Assembly: GCF_013359945.1 (NCBI RefSeq)
Contig: NZ_JABWCS010000221.1
Span: 372,001 to 436,000 of the forward strand
DNA: 64,000 bases
DNA from: Paenibacillus agri
GTDB lineage: Bacteria; Bacillota; Bacilli; Paenibacillales; Paenibacillaceae
Direction of reading: 5' to 3'
The translations under genes and the position numbers were made by a program. This document shows positions 33,056-40,980 of this stretch, one piece after another. Position 1 is the stretch's first letter. Every line of letters begins with the position of its first letter. The notes beneath the pieces are model-generated. The model was not told where the DNA came from, did no database searches, and saw only the letters and a list, made by a program, of their open reading frames with translations.

Positions 33056-33802
33056 TTGAAGATTGATCACTTGGTCGTGAATGTAGACGCTTACATACAA
33101 GAAGATAAAGAGAGAATAGCCGATATCGAGTCTATAGGATTGCCTTACATGCCCAAATGGGGCAAGGGGACAAAAGGGTTCAAAGTATCCAATCTCTGGA
33201 TTGGGAAGGAATACTTCGAGTTCGTCAGAATTAAAGCTAAGGACGGTGGGGGATGGGTTCAGGAATGGACGACACAATATCTCTCCGGACATAGAGGGCT
33301 GATTGGTTTCGCCTTGGAAGTCGAATACATTGAAGACATCTATCACAAACTCCGCAGCCAAAGCGTTGATGTAACCCCGCCGGAGCCGCTTAGGTTCCGC
33401 TGGTTCTTCAATCTTTTAACCAAGACGATGCCTTGGCGTAACGCATATCTGCCTGGGTTCACCGGCGTGCCTTTTCAATTCTTTCTCCAGCAGATGAATG
33501 ATGAGAAAGCTCGAAAGTTTATGGAGCAATATATGGTGCCGAACAGTCAGGATCAAGGCATTTCAGGGATTTCAGAGGTGATCATTCATGGTGCACTAAC
33601 TGCAGACGACATTCGGATCATATGCGCATTATTCGATGATTACGAGCAGAACGGTGGTAGCATAACCATTCGTTTGGGTGCGCAGCGGATTCGTTTTGTA
33701 AATGCAGGTGACTATAAAGTAGAAGTTCTTCTGACATGCAGCAATCCGCTTTATGCCGGCAAGGAGATAGATATACATAATCTCCATATACGCAACACCT
33801 AG
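33056..33802 (+). CDS. glyoxalase/VOC-like protein
   Basis: 248 residues starting KIDHLVVNVD, the typical first strand of a glyoxalase-like (VOC) domain; further ERIADIESIGLPYMPKWGKG and LIGFALEVEYIEDIYHKL fit Glyoxalase_3-type proteins. The back half is less conserved. Metal-dependent isomerase or dioxygenase activity is possible, but the metal ligands cannot be assigned. The TTG at 33056 follows GTGAGGTGAT; there is no better start. Confidence 0.75.
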   Translation: MKIDHLVVNVDAYIQEDKERIADIESIGLPYMPKWGKGTKGFKVSNLWIGKEYFEFVRIKAKDGGGWVQEWTTQYLSGHRGLIGFALEVEYIEDIYHKLRSQSVDVTPPEPLRFRWFFNLLTKTMPWRNAYLPGFTGVPFQFFLQQMNDEKARKFMEQYMVPNSQDQGISGISEVIIHGALTADDIRIICALFDDYEQNGGSITIRLGAQRIRFVNAGDYKVEVLLTCSNPLYAGKEIDIHNLHIRNT

Positions 33803-33877
33803 ACACTTTAGAAAAACGTACAAATTGGGCAATTCAGGACAGCCGTGCTACAATGGCTTGTGAAGGAGAGTGGTACC

Positions 33878-34147
33878 ATGTCTATTCAAATCAATGTTCA
33901 GAACACACCTAATCCCAATTCGGTCAAAATCAACACCAATCAAACTATCTTTGAGGGACCCTCGAGCACATCCCTAAAAAGCGGAGATGCGACAGAGCAT
34001 CCTTTGGCAAAAGCGCTGCTGGCCATTGAAGGTATCGATAATATCTTCGGCATTCGCGATTTCGTGACGGTCAGCAAACTTCCGGATGCGGAGTGGGATC
34101 AAATTTTGCCGCAAGTGGAGCAAGCCTTTACAACAGTATACGAGTAA
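33878..34147 (+). CDS. Nfu/NifU N-terminal domain protein
   Basis: 89 residues, start IQINVQNTPNPNSVKINTNQ, then EHPLAKALLAIEGIDNIFGI and FVTVSKLPDAEWDQILPQVE, the whole Nfu_N domain without the C-terminal cysteine-containing NifU domain. In eukaryotic and bacterial Nfu proteins this domain assists iron-sulphur cluster delivery; the stand-alone form in Bacilli is of uncertain role. ATG at 33878 follows AAGGAGAG by 8 bases. Confidence 0.9.
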   Translation: MSIQINVQNTPNPNSVKINTNQTIFEGPSSTSLKSGDATEHPLAKALLAIEGIDNIFGIRDFVTVSKLPDAEWDQILPQVEQAFTTVYE

Positions 34148-34157
34148 GACAACAACC

Positions 34158-34203
34158 GCAAAACCCCCAGTTATCGCTATTACGCGAAACTGGGGGTTTT
34201 TAG
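34158..34203. terminator. bidirectional terminator
   Basis: AAAACCCCCAGTT (34160-34172) and AACTGGGGGTTTT (34188-34200) with A- and T-runs, between the convergent Nfu_N and fabF genes. Confidence 0.9.
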
Positions 34204-34293
34204 ATAAGACGAATTTAAGATTCTCCCACTTAAAAGCTCGCTCGTCACAACGATGAATGTTTGGACTTCCGGTCGCTGTTGTACCCCAATTTC
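34204..34293 (-). repeat. half copy of the MITE-like repeat (right half)
   Basis: On the minus strand ACAACAGCGACCGGAAGTCC, AAACATTCATCGTTGTGACG, then GAATCTTAAATTCGTCTTAT match the right half and terminal repeat of the copies at 51865 and 54767. The left half is missing. It lies between the fabF stop and the terminator. Confidence 0.75.
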
Positions 34294-34312
34294 TACATTA
34301 TAAACCGACCAG

Positions 34313-35551
34313 TTACTCTTCGTACTTGCGAACCACGATAACTGCGTTGTGGCCGCCAAATCCGAAGGAGTTCGAGATACCGATATTAAGATCCGCTTTG
34401 CGGGCTGTATTTGGTACATAATCCAGATCGCACACTTCATCAGGTGTTTCCTGGTTGATGGTAGGAGGGATGATTCCATCCTGAAGACTTTTAATCAGAG
34501 CGATGGCTTCCAGGCCACCCGCGGCCCCAAGAGCATGTCCAGTCATGGATTTGTTCGCCGTGATCGGGATACGGTAAGCGGCTTCGCCAAATAGCTTCTT
34601 GATCGCCATGGTTTCGGAGCGGTCGCCGACAAGGGTGCTGGTGGCATGTGCACTAATTACGTCCACTTCCTCCGGCTGAACCCCTGCTTCGGCAAGGGCC
34701 AGCTTCATCGCTTGATAGGCACCGATGCCTTCGGGATGGGTGGCGACCATATGATAGGCATCTGAGCTGGCGCCATAGCCAATGACCTCGCCGTAGATGA
34801 CGGCATTTCTGCGCAGGGCGTGCGAGAGAGATTCCAGGATGACTATTGCTCCGCCTTCACCGATGACAAAGCCATCCCGGTTGCCGTCAAAGGGGCGGCT
34901 GGCCTTGGCCGGTTCGTCATTGCGCGTGGAGAGCGAAGTGGCATTGCCGAAGCTTGCCAGCGCGATTTCTGTAATCGCGGCCTCGGAACCTCCGGAAATG
35001 ACGACATCGGCGCCGCCATAACGGATCAGGCGGAACGCCTCCCCGATCGCGGTATTGCCGATGGAACAAGCTGTGACCGGGGATAATGTAGGTCCTAGTG
35101 CCCCAAGCTTGATGCTGATCGTCGCTGCCGCCATATTGGAGATCAGCATCGGAATCAGTGTTGGGCTGACCTTTTGCGGGCCGCGTGTTTTCAGCACAGC
35201 TTCCTGCTCCATCAGGGTCTGGATGCCTCCGACACCTGAGCCGACATACACGCCCAGCCGTTCGCGGTCAATTTGGTCAAGCTCAAGCCCGGAATGCTTC
35301 CAGGCATCCTCTGCGGCGGCCAGTGCAAACTGAGTGAAACGGTCCATTCGCCGGGCTTCCTTACGGCCGAATCTGGACTCTGCATCGAAGTCATGTACCA
35401 CCCCCGCGATTTTGCTCTTAAATGCTGATGTATCAAAAGAAGTAATCTGCGTGATGCCAGATTTCCCCTGAACCAATCCATTCCAGAATTCCTCCACCGA
35501 ATTTCCTAGCGGCGAGATTAATCCCATGCCTGTTATAACTACACGTTCCAT
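34313..35551 (-). CDS. fabF: beta-ketoacyl-ACP synthase II (FabF family)
   Basis: Condenses malonyl-ACP with acyl-ACP in fatty acid elongation. 412 residues, thiolase fold: RVVITGMGLISPLGNS, catalytic cysteine in VTACSIGNTAIGEA, histidines in ISAHATSTLVGD and NKSMTGHALGAAGG, then GFGGHNA. The SIGNTAIG after the cysteine and AHATSTLVGD depart somewhat from the common ATGTHAIG and HGTSTPLND, so a paralogue with special chain-length use is possible. ATG 35551 is 7 bases after GGGAGG. Divergent from an MmyB-type regulator. Confidence 0.93.
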   Translation of the reverse strand: MERVVITGMGLISPLGNSVEEFWNGLVQGKSGITQITSFDTSAFKSKIAGVVHDFDAESRFGRKEARRMDRFTQFALAAAEDAWKHSGLELDQIDRERLGVYVGSGVGGIQTLMEQEAVLKTRGPQKVSPTLIPMLISNMAAATISIKLGALGPTLSPVTACSIGNTAIGEAFRLIRYGGADVVISGGSEAAITEIALASFGNATSLSTRNDEPAKASRPFDGNRDGFVIGEGGAIVILESLSHALRRNAVIYGEVIGYGASSDAYHMVATHPEGIGAYQAMKLALAEAGVQPEEVDVISAHATSTLVGDRSETMAIKKLFGEAAYRIPITANKSMTGHALGAAGGLEAIALIKSLQDGIIPPTINQETPDEVCDLDYVPNTARKADLNIGISNSFGFGGHNAVIVVRKYEE

Positions 35552-35604
35552 AATGCAACCTCCCAAATAAAGTGTAGGTTTATTTTTTCATTTTCAATAT
35601 CCTA

Positions 35605-35633
35605 TTACAAGTTGTAGTTTATCCTAGTATAAT
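35605..35633 (+). promoter_or_regulatory. SigA-type promoter of the MmyB-like gene
   Basis: TTACAA (35605-35610), 17-base spacer, TATAAT (35628-35633), in the 124-base gap shared with fabF. Confidence 0.65.
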
Positions 35634-35675
35634 CAGTGATATAATAAATGCAGTGTTAAGGAGGGGATTAACAGT

Positions 35676-36527
35676 ATGTCCAATCAGACGAGACTTCAGG
35701 CCCTGTCCGATTTTCTAAAAGCGCGCCGGGCGGCCATTTCGCCGTCATCCGTGGGATTACCAGAGGGATCAAGGCGGCGGACACCGGGCCTGCGGAGAGA
35801 AGAGGTCGCCCAACTGGCAGGCGTCAGCAGTACCTGGTATACCTGGCTGGAGCAAGGGAGGGATATCAAGGTCTCTTCGTCCGTACTGGACTGTATAGCG
35901 TCAGCACTACAGATGACCAAGGATGAACGAAAGTATCTGTTCGCGCTGGCTTTGGAGACGGGCGCCGGTAACCCTGTGCTTCCGCAAGAGGAGCCTTCGG
36001 CCATCAGCCCGTCCCTACAGAAGATTCTGCAGGAGCTGAAGTATTGCCCGACGATTATTTCGGACCGGCGTTGCGGGATTGTCGGCTGGAATGAGGCAGC
36101 GGCGCATGTATTTCTCAATTTTTCCAAGCTGCCTGTTGAAGAAAGGAACATGATCCGACTGTTGTTTGTACGCAAGGAGTTCCAGCGTCTCGCAGTGAAT
36201 TGGGAGCAATTCGTGAGCGGTTACTTGTCCATTTTCCGTGCCTATTACGGTCAGTACGTTGAGGACCAATGGTACGATGATTTTATTACGGAGATGAGAG
36301 GAACCCATCCTGATTTTAATGAGCTTTGGGAGCAGAGCCGTGTCAGCACAGCGCCGGATGTGGTGCTTGAATTCAGGCATGCCAAGGCCGGGAAAATGCT
36401 TTTTCATCTCACCTCGCTTCAAGTGCACGGCACTACGGATCTACGTTGCAGTATCTATACGCCAGCAGGAGATTCTAATACAGAAGCGAAGCTAAAGCAA
36501 TTACTAGAGCAGCACGAGTTGAATTAG
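35676..36527 (+). CDS. XRE-type regulator with MmyB-like ligand-binding domain
   Basis: 283 residues. Helix-turn-helix at about residues 8-85: RRRTPGLRREEVAQLAGVSS and WYTWLEQGRDIKVS are the trademark of the MmyB group. The C-terminal domain (about 105-275; GIVGWNEAAAHVF, NMIRLLF, HPDFNELWEQSRV) is the MmyB/MltR-type PAS-like pocket, known in one crystal structure to hold a fatty acid. Its divergent position next to fabF fits a lipid-responsive regulator of that gene. ATG follows GGAGGGGATTAAC. Confidence 0.9.
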   Translation: MSNQTRLQALSDFLKARRAAISPSSVGLPEGSRRRTPGLRREEVAQLAGVSSTWYTWLEQGRDIKVSSSVLDCIASALQMTKDERKYLFALALETGAGNPVLPQEEPSAISPSLQKILQELKYCPTIISDRRCGIVGWNEAAAHVFLNFSKLPVEERNMIRLLFVRKEFQRLAVNWEQFVSGYLSIFRAYYGQYVEDQWYDDFITEMRGTHPDFNELWEQSRVSTAPDVVLEFRHAKAGKMLFHLTSLQVHGTTDLRCSIYTPAGDSNTEAKLKQLLEQHELN

Positions 36528-36621
36528 AGGGGATAGCCCGGATTGTTAGAGGATCAGATCTTCATACTTAAAAGCATCACCAACCAAAGTGCGGTCAGTG
36601 ATGCCAAGGAGGAGGAATTCA

Positions 36622-36714
36622 ATGGGCGAGTATGGGCGGATACTCTGTAAAGCGTTAGAAATCGGAGGTGGCAATTTCAATTGTGCCGAATACGGCTCCG
36701 GCAGCTGTACTTAA
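36622..36714 (+). CDS. possible 30-residue cysteine-containing peptide
   Basis: ATG at 36622 stands 6 bases after AAGGAGGAGG, an unusually strong site, and opens 30 codons containing ALEIGGGNFNCAEYG and ending GSGSCT. The GG followed by a short Cys/Gly tail recalls leader-type peptides, but its 3' two thirds overlap the opposite-strand gene ending at 36655, and no modification enzyme is near. Chance is a real alternative. Confidence 0.25.
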   Translation: MGEYGRILCKALEIGGGNFNCAEYGSGSCT

Positions 36715-36942
36715 AAGTCCGGCAACGAGTAGTCTATTCACGGAAAGTGTGAGACTGTTGAAAGCAGGAATTGTGTAAGTGATCACTGGCGCGTTAACAC
36801 GGGTGAGAACGAGCTCTACAGGATAAGCAGAGTTGTTCTGTACAGTAACAGCAGCATTGATGCCTCCGGCCAGATTCTCGTAATAGGATTTGCCGACGAC
36901 AGGTTGCAGAAAAAAGGATTGCTGCGGTAATAAGATTGCTAT
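36655..36942 (-). CDS. small beta-rich protein, endospore-appendage (DUF3992)-like
   Basis: 95-96 residues. The pattern GGINAAVTVQNNSAYPVELV, APVITYTIPAFNSLTLSV and FGTIEIAT is like the beta jellyroll of DUF3992/Ena-type spore appendage subunits, but the disulphide cysteines of Ena are absent, so this is tentative. Perfect AAGGAGG (36957-36951) sits 8 bases before ATA 36942, suggesting an AUA start; a TTG at 36996 would put the site inside the gene. Confidence 0.5.
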   Translation of the reverse strand: MAILLPQQSFFLQPVVGKSYYENLAGGINAAVTVQNNSAYPVELVLTRVNAPVITYTIPAFNSLTLSVNRLLVAGLLSTAAGAVFGTIEIATSDF

Positions 36943-37064
36943 TCTGATGACCTCCTTTTCGCTTTGATAGAATATGATATGCTGAAAATCTATCAATGCC
37001 TTCTTATATGACTTAGGAGATCAGCACATTTTAATAGGGCTAAGCGAAAGCGTCTCGTCTTCAG

Positions 37065-38228
37065 CTACGCAGCATCTTCTCCCCGGAGAGGCCGCTTACC
37101 GTACACCCGGTACAGCAGGAATCCAACGGTCATACCCAGGAAGGACATGATGGAAATCGTCAAGTATAGCGTCTGACCGCCAAAGGTATTGTACAAGGCT
37201 CCGCCTGCATAAGAGGCGAGAATACCCGATACGCCGAAGAACAGCAGGGCAAGTACGGTCTGACCTGTAGCCCGCCATTCCACGGGGACAATTCGGTACA
37301 GATATTGGATCGCGGCAGAGTAGAAAACCGGGAATGTCAGGAGCTGCAGAATTTGCAGGTAGGCCAGCCAGTGCGGATCGGTAATCCACACTGAGAGAAG
37401 AAAGCGAACACAATAAAAAGCAGCCGAGAAGGTGATAATAATCAGTTCCTTCCCCTTGCGCAGCCACCAGAAGCTGAGGGCGAACACCGCAATTTCACTG
37501 GATGCCGCCAAGAACCATGCCTGTCCAACCAACTCCGGGCTACCTCCCAGTTCTTTGATGTATACGCCCAGGAAGATGTCGTTCATTCGAGCGGGAACGG
37601 AGCAGATGAAGACCAGCACCAGGAACAGCAAAGTCTCTTTATTGCTTAGGAATTGCTTGAGACTGCTCAGCGTGACAGGCTTGCTGGCGACTGGCGCATC
37701 TGGCATAATCCAGCTTATAGCAAAGCTGGCTACGCCAATGGCTGCAAACAGCCAGGCGATGCTGTGCGCGCCCCAATAAGACATCACATATCCGGTAACT
37801 AGAGCGGTCACTCCATATCCCAGCGCACCATATGTACGGATGGACCCGTAACTGACCCCCGACGCCTCAGCGATGCTGAAATTAAGGCTTTCAGTCAGCG
37901 GATCAATCGGCATGAGGAAGAAGTATAATAACATGGCGAACAAGACGAGCAGGATGTAGCTGGTAGAATCGTATAGCAAATACCCGAGAATGCTTGAGAA
38001 CAGCAGCAGAAGCAGCAGCACCTTGCGGATCGTTTTTGTTTTATCGCTGATCATCCCCCACAACGGTTGAGCGATAAGCGTGACGAAGCCCCCGGTTCCG
38101 ACTATAAATCCGATCTGGGCCGGGTTCAGCCCCTGTTCGCCCAAATAGACGGGAAGAAAGGGAATAAACATCGCCAGTAATGCAAAATACAAAAAATTAA
38201 AGCCTCTTAAAAGTCTTGGTGCGTTCAT
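37065..38228 (-). CDS. MFS transporter (MFS_1-like / HcaT-PPP type)
   Basis: 387 residues, 12 hydrophobic helices beginning at FLYFALLAMFIPFLPVYLGE, with the loop QPLWGMISDKTKTIRKVLLL in place of motif A and SYGSIRTYGALGYGV in the middle, as in the nucleoside/phenylpropionate-permease-like branch. Substrate unknown. ATG at 38228; it is divergent from exoA, with a MITE-like repeat in between. Confidence 0.87.
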   Translation of the reverse strand: MNAPRLLRGFNFLYFALLAMFIPFLPVYLGEQGLNPAQIGFIVGTGGFVTLIAQPLWGMISDKTKTIRKVLLLLLLFSSILGYLLYDSTSYILLVLFAMLLYFFLMPIDPLTESLNFSIAEASGVSYGSIRTYGALGYGVTALVTGYVMSYWGAHSIAWLFAAIGVASFAISWIMPDAPVASKPVTLSSLKQFLSNKETLLFLVLVFICSVPARMNDIFLGVYIKELGGSPELVGQAWFLAASSEIAVFALSFWWLRKGKELIIITFSAAFYCVRFLLSVWITDPHWLAYLQILQLLTFPVFYSAAIQYLYRIVPVEWRATGQTVLALLFFGVSGILASYAGGALYNTFGGQTLYLTISIMSFLGMTVGFLLYRVYGKRPLRGEDAA

Positions 38229-38329
38229 AGAAGTTCTGATCCCTCACGTATTCCATAGATTATGTTGACTCATCCTTATATTGTAACATGATTTTCCAGT
38301 AGGTTATGAGTAAAACGAAAATAATGAAT

Positions 38330-38587
38330 CTATATAAACCGAACAAAAAAAGAAACTAAAAAGGAGAAGGAACGAAGGGGGAAGTTTGGAACTGTAGGAG
38401 CGAAAGCGACCGCCTGAAAGTTTTCCGCAGGAAAGCTCGCATCGGAAGCATAGACTGTCTCCAGATTTCAACCGCAAAAGCGGAAAAATTGAAAGAAATC
38501 TGGAGACAACAGCGGACGGAAGTCCAAACATTCCACCGTAGTGACGACCGAGTCTTAAGTTCGGATCTTAAGTTCGGCTTATATAAG
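38330..38587 (+). repeat. MITE-like dispersed repeat, copy 2
   Basis: About 257 bp bounded by CTATATAAACCGAAC and its partner GTTCGGCTTATATA. It carries the core TTTGGAACTGTAGGAGCG, an extra 30-40-base insert (AAGTTTTCCGCAGGAAAGC), the 12-bp stem GTCTCCAGATTT/AAATCTGGAGAC and AAGTCCAAACATTCCACCGT. It ends 51 bases before exoA. It fills most of the 409-base gap 38229-38637. Confidence 0.85.
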
Positions 38588-38637
38588 TTAGAATCAGTGG
38601 TTGAACCCAAAACAACAGAGATGGAGAAAATAAGATT

Positions 38638-39396
38638 ATGAAGCTAGTATCATGGAATGTGAATGGCCTGAGGGCCTGTGTGACCAAAGGTTTTAATGAT
38701 TTCTTTAAAGAGATGGATGCCGATATCTTCTGTATCCAGGAAACCAAGCTGCAGGCGGGGCAAATCTCGTTGGAACAGCATGAGGAATATCACCAATATT
38801 GGAATTATGCGCAGAAGAAGGGCTATTCGGGGACGGCGGTATTCAGTAAAGTCGAGCCGCTTCGTGTGCGATATGGACTGGAGAGCGATGAAGAGGCAGA
38901 AGGGCGGATCCTTACCCTGGAATACGGGGGCTTTTATCTGGTAAATGTATATACGCCTAACGCCAAGCGAGACCTTGCCCGGCTGGATTACCGGTTAGAG
39001 TGGGAGGATCGCTTCCGTAGCTATTTGCAGGGACTGGATGCCATCAAGCCGGTCATTGTGTGCGGAGACCTCAATGTCGCTCATGAGGATATCGATCTTA
39101 AAAATGCTAAGGCTAATCGGGGTAATTCCGGGTTCACGGATGAGGAACGGGGCAAGATGACAGAACTGCTAGACGCCGGCTTTATAGACACGTTCAGAAC
39201 CTTTTATCCTGAGCTTGAGGGGGCTTACACCTGGTGGTCCTATATGCCAAAAGTGAGAGAACGGAATGTCGGCTGGCGTATCGATTACTTCCTGGCTTCG
39301 GCCAGATTGGCCTCGCAGCTGGTATCCGCAGGCATTGAATGTCATGTGCTGGGCAGTGATCATTGCCCGATTACACTGGTTGTTGAGGAGTTATAA
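38638..39396 (+). CDS. exoA: exodeoxyribonuclease III / AP endonuclease
   Basis: Cuts DNA at abasic sites and has 3'-5' exonuclease activity. 252 residues, with all hallmarks: MKLVSWNVNGLRA, DIFCIQETKLQ (metal Glu), CGDLNVAHEDIDL (catalytic Asp/Asn), GWRIDYFLAS and GSDHCPI (catalytic His). The ATG follows GGAGAAAATAAG. A stem with GGGCG/CGCCC follows the stop. Confidence 0.96.
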   Translation: MKLVSWNVNGLRACVTKGFNDFFKEMDADIFCIQETKLQAGQISLEQHEEYHQYWNYAQKKGYSGTAVFSKVEPLRVRYGLESDEEAEGRILTLEYGGFYLVNVYTPNAKRDLARLDYRLEWEDRFRSYLQGLDAIKPVIVCGDLNVAHEDIDLKNAKANRGNSGFTDEERGKMTELLDAGFIDTFRTFYPELEGAYTWWSYMPKVRERNVGWRIDYFLASARLASQLVSAGIECHVLGSDHCPITLVVEEL

Positions 39397-39400
39397 CAAA

Positions 39401-39445
39401 AAGGGCGTTCCGGCAGCCATGTACAATGGTGCGGAGCGCCCTGTC
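39401..39445. terminator. hairpin after exoA
   Basis: GGGCGTTCCG (39403-39412) pairs with CGGAGCGCCC (39432-39441), with G-T pairing; A-run on the left but only a weak T-tail. Confidence 0.55.
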
Positions 39446-39631
39446 TGTAATTAAAAGAGAGAGGCTGGAGAACTATATTCTTCCGATTATGGCTTCACGG
39501 TTATCTGTATCAGGAACCACGTTAACTTTTTCCTTCAGCGCAATGGTTTGTCCATCCACTTTTACTTCCACTGTGATGAGGACAGCTGTTTCAATAAACC
39601 GGATCGTGTATTCAAACGTATCTGCGTCCTT

Positions 39632-40909
39632 TCAGGTGAAGGAACTGACTACTTTAAGATCTTTTTCCTCTATTAAACTGCTTCTTCCCGCCAGCCAAGC
39701 ACTCCGGCCGGCTCTAGTAATATATGAATTTTCCTTGTGGATCATTGTAATCATGGCTTCATTCCCGGTGAAGGTTACAGAAAATGATTGCCAGCCATGT
39801 GGATCCTCCAGTTTATAAATTTGTCCGTTCATCACTTTCTCATTTTCCGAACAATTCAAACCATGGGGCGGAAGAATCGCCAGCTCTCTTAATTGAGCAG
39901 CAACCCGTTCTGCTTCGGCCTCATTTGAAGCTAACGGCTCAGGTTCCATCGCTGGGAGCAGATGATCCCAGATCGTGTTCAGAACAATCTGCATATCGCC
40001 TTGTGCGCCTGTAATGGCGATCACGGCTTGTTGCTCCGGCATAACCAGGCAAAACTGGCCGAAGAAGCCGTCACCACGGTAAGCTTGATGGCGACACTGC
40101 CAGAATTGATAGCCATAACCTTGGTTCCAGTCGCTATCTGGGTTATCACCATTGTCAATTTGCTTCGTGGTTGCAGCTTGTATCCATTCTTCCTCCAGAA
40201 GGCGTTCTCCGTTCCATACTCCTTGTTGCAGGTATAGCAGTCCCAGCTTAGCGATGTCTTCTGTTATCACACTGAGGCCAAACGCACCTGCACTGATTCC
40301 GCGTGGACAAGTGTCCCAAACCGGGTTAACAATGCCGAGCGGTGCGAACAGTCTAGGCTTCAGATAGTCTAGGAGACTCTGACCGCTGACCTTTTGGATA
40401 ATGGCGGACAACATATAGGTAGCTCCGTTATTATAAAGAAAATAAGTGCCAGGTTCTTTCTCCAGAGGGACCCCGAAAAAAGCTTTGACCCAGTTGCCAT
40501 CAGGCTGTTGGCTCATGGTCTCCGTAATGTCTTGCGTATGTCCGGAGGCCATCATGAGTAAGTGCTTGATCGCCAGTCGTTCCAAATAAGGGGAGACCTT
40601 CTCTGGCAAGTCTTCAGGGAAGAATGAAATAACGAGATCATCTACCGTGAGAAGCTTCTCTTTTACAGCAAAACCTACAGCCGTTGAGGTGAAGCTCTTA
40701 CTGACCGAATACAGGGCGTGTGGAAGATCTGCACTGTAGGGATTCCACCAGCCCTCAGCGGCAACCTTGCCGTGCCGGAGCAACATAAAGCTATGTAGTT
40801 CCACTCCACTGCTGCTTATAGCGGCAAGAAAACGTTCGATCGCCCTAGAGTCTATACCAAGTGCTTCAGGATGGCTTCTTGGCAGGCTTACATCTATACT
40901 AGATGTAAT
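39632..40909 (-). CDS. serine hydrolase (beta-lactamase family), truncated by an in-frame TGA; likely AUU start
   Basis: Class C beta-lactamase/DD-peptidase-like fold: SVSKSFTST holds the Ser-x-x-Lys pair (about residue 70), YNNGATYMLSAII the Tyr-x-Asn, and GDGFFGQFC a later strand. The conserved N-terminal segment VSLPRSHPEALGIDS has no ATG/GTG/TTG before it; GAGGAG (40923-40918) is 8 bases before ATT 40909, and a TGA lies just upstream, so ATT is the best start. At 39634 a TGA follows VVSSFT, yet the frame continues KDADTFEYTIRFIETAVLIT for 52 codons to a TAG at 39473. The TGA is probably a mutated TGG. Activity after loss of the tail is uncertain. Confidence 0.75.
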   Translation of the reverse strand: MTSSIDVSLPRSHPEALGIDSRAIERFLAAISSSGVELHSFMLLRHGKVAAEGWWNPYSADLPHALYSVSKSFTSTAVGFAVKEKLLTVDDLVISFFPEDLPEKVSPYLERLAIKHLLMMASGHTQDITETMSQQPDGNWVKAFFGVPLEKEPGTYFLYNNGATYMLSAIIQKVSGQSLLDYLKPRLFAPLGIVNPVWDTCPRGISAGAFGLSVITEDIAKLGLLYLQQGVWNGERLLEEEWIQAATTKQIDNGDNPDSDWNQGYGYQFWQCRHQAYRGDGFFGQFCLVMPEQQAVIAITGAQGDMQIVLNTIWDHLLPAMEPEPLASNEAEAERVAAQLRELAILPPHGLNCSENEKVMNGQIYKLEDPHGWQSFSVTFTGNEAMITMIHKENSYITRAGRSAWLAGRSSLIEEKDLKVVSSFT

Positions 40910-40980
40910 TCTATTCTCTCCTCAGCTCTGAATATGTTGCTTCATCTATTGTAATAAATTTCCATTGCGATGAACAATCT

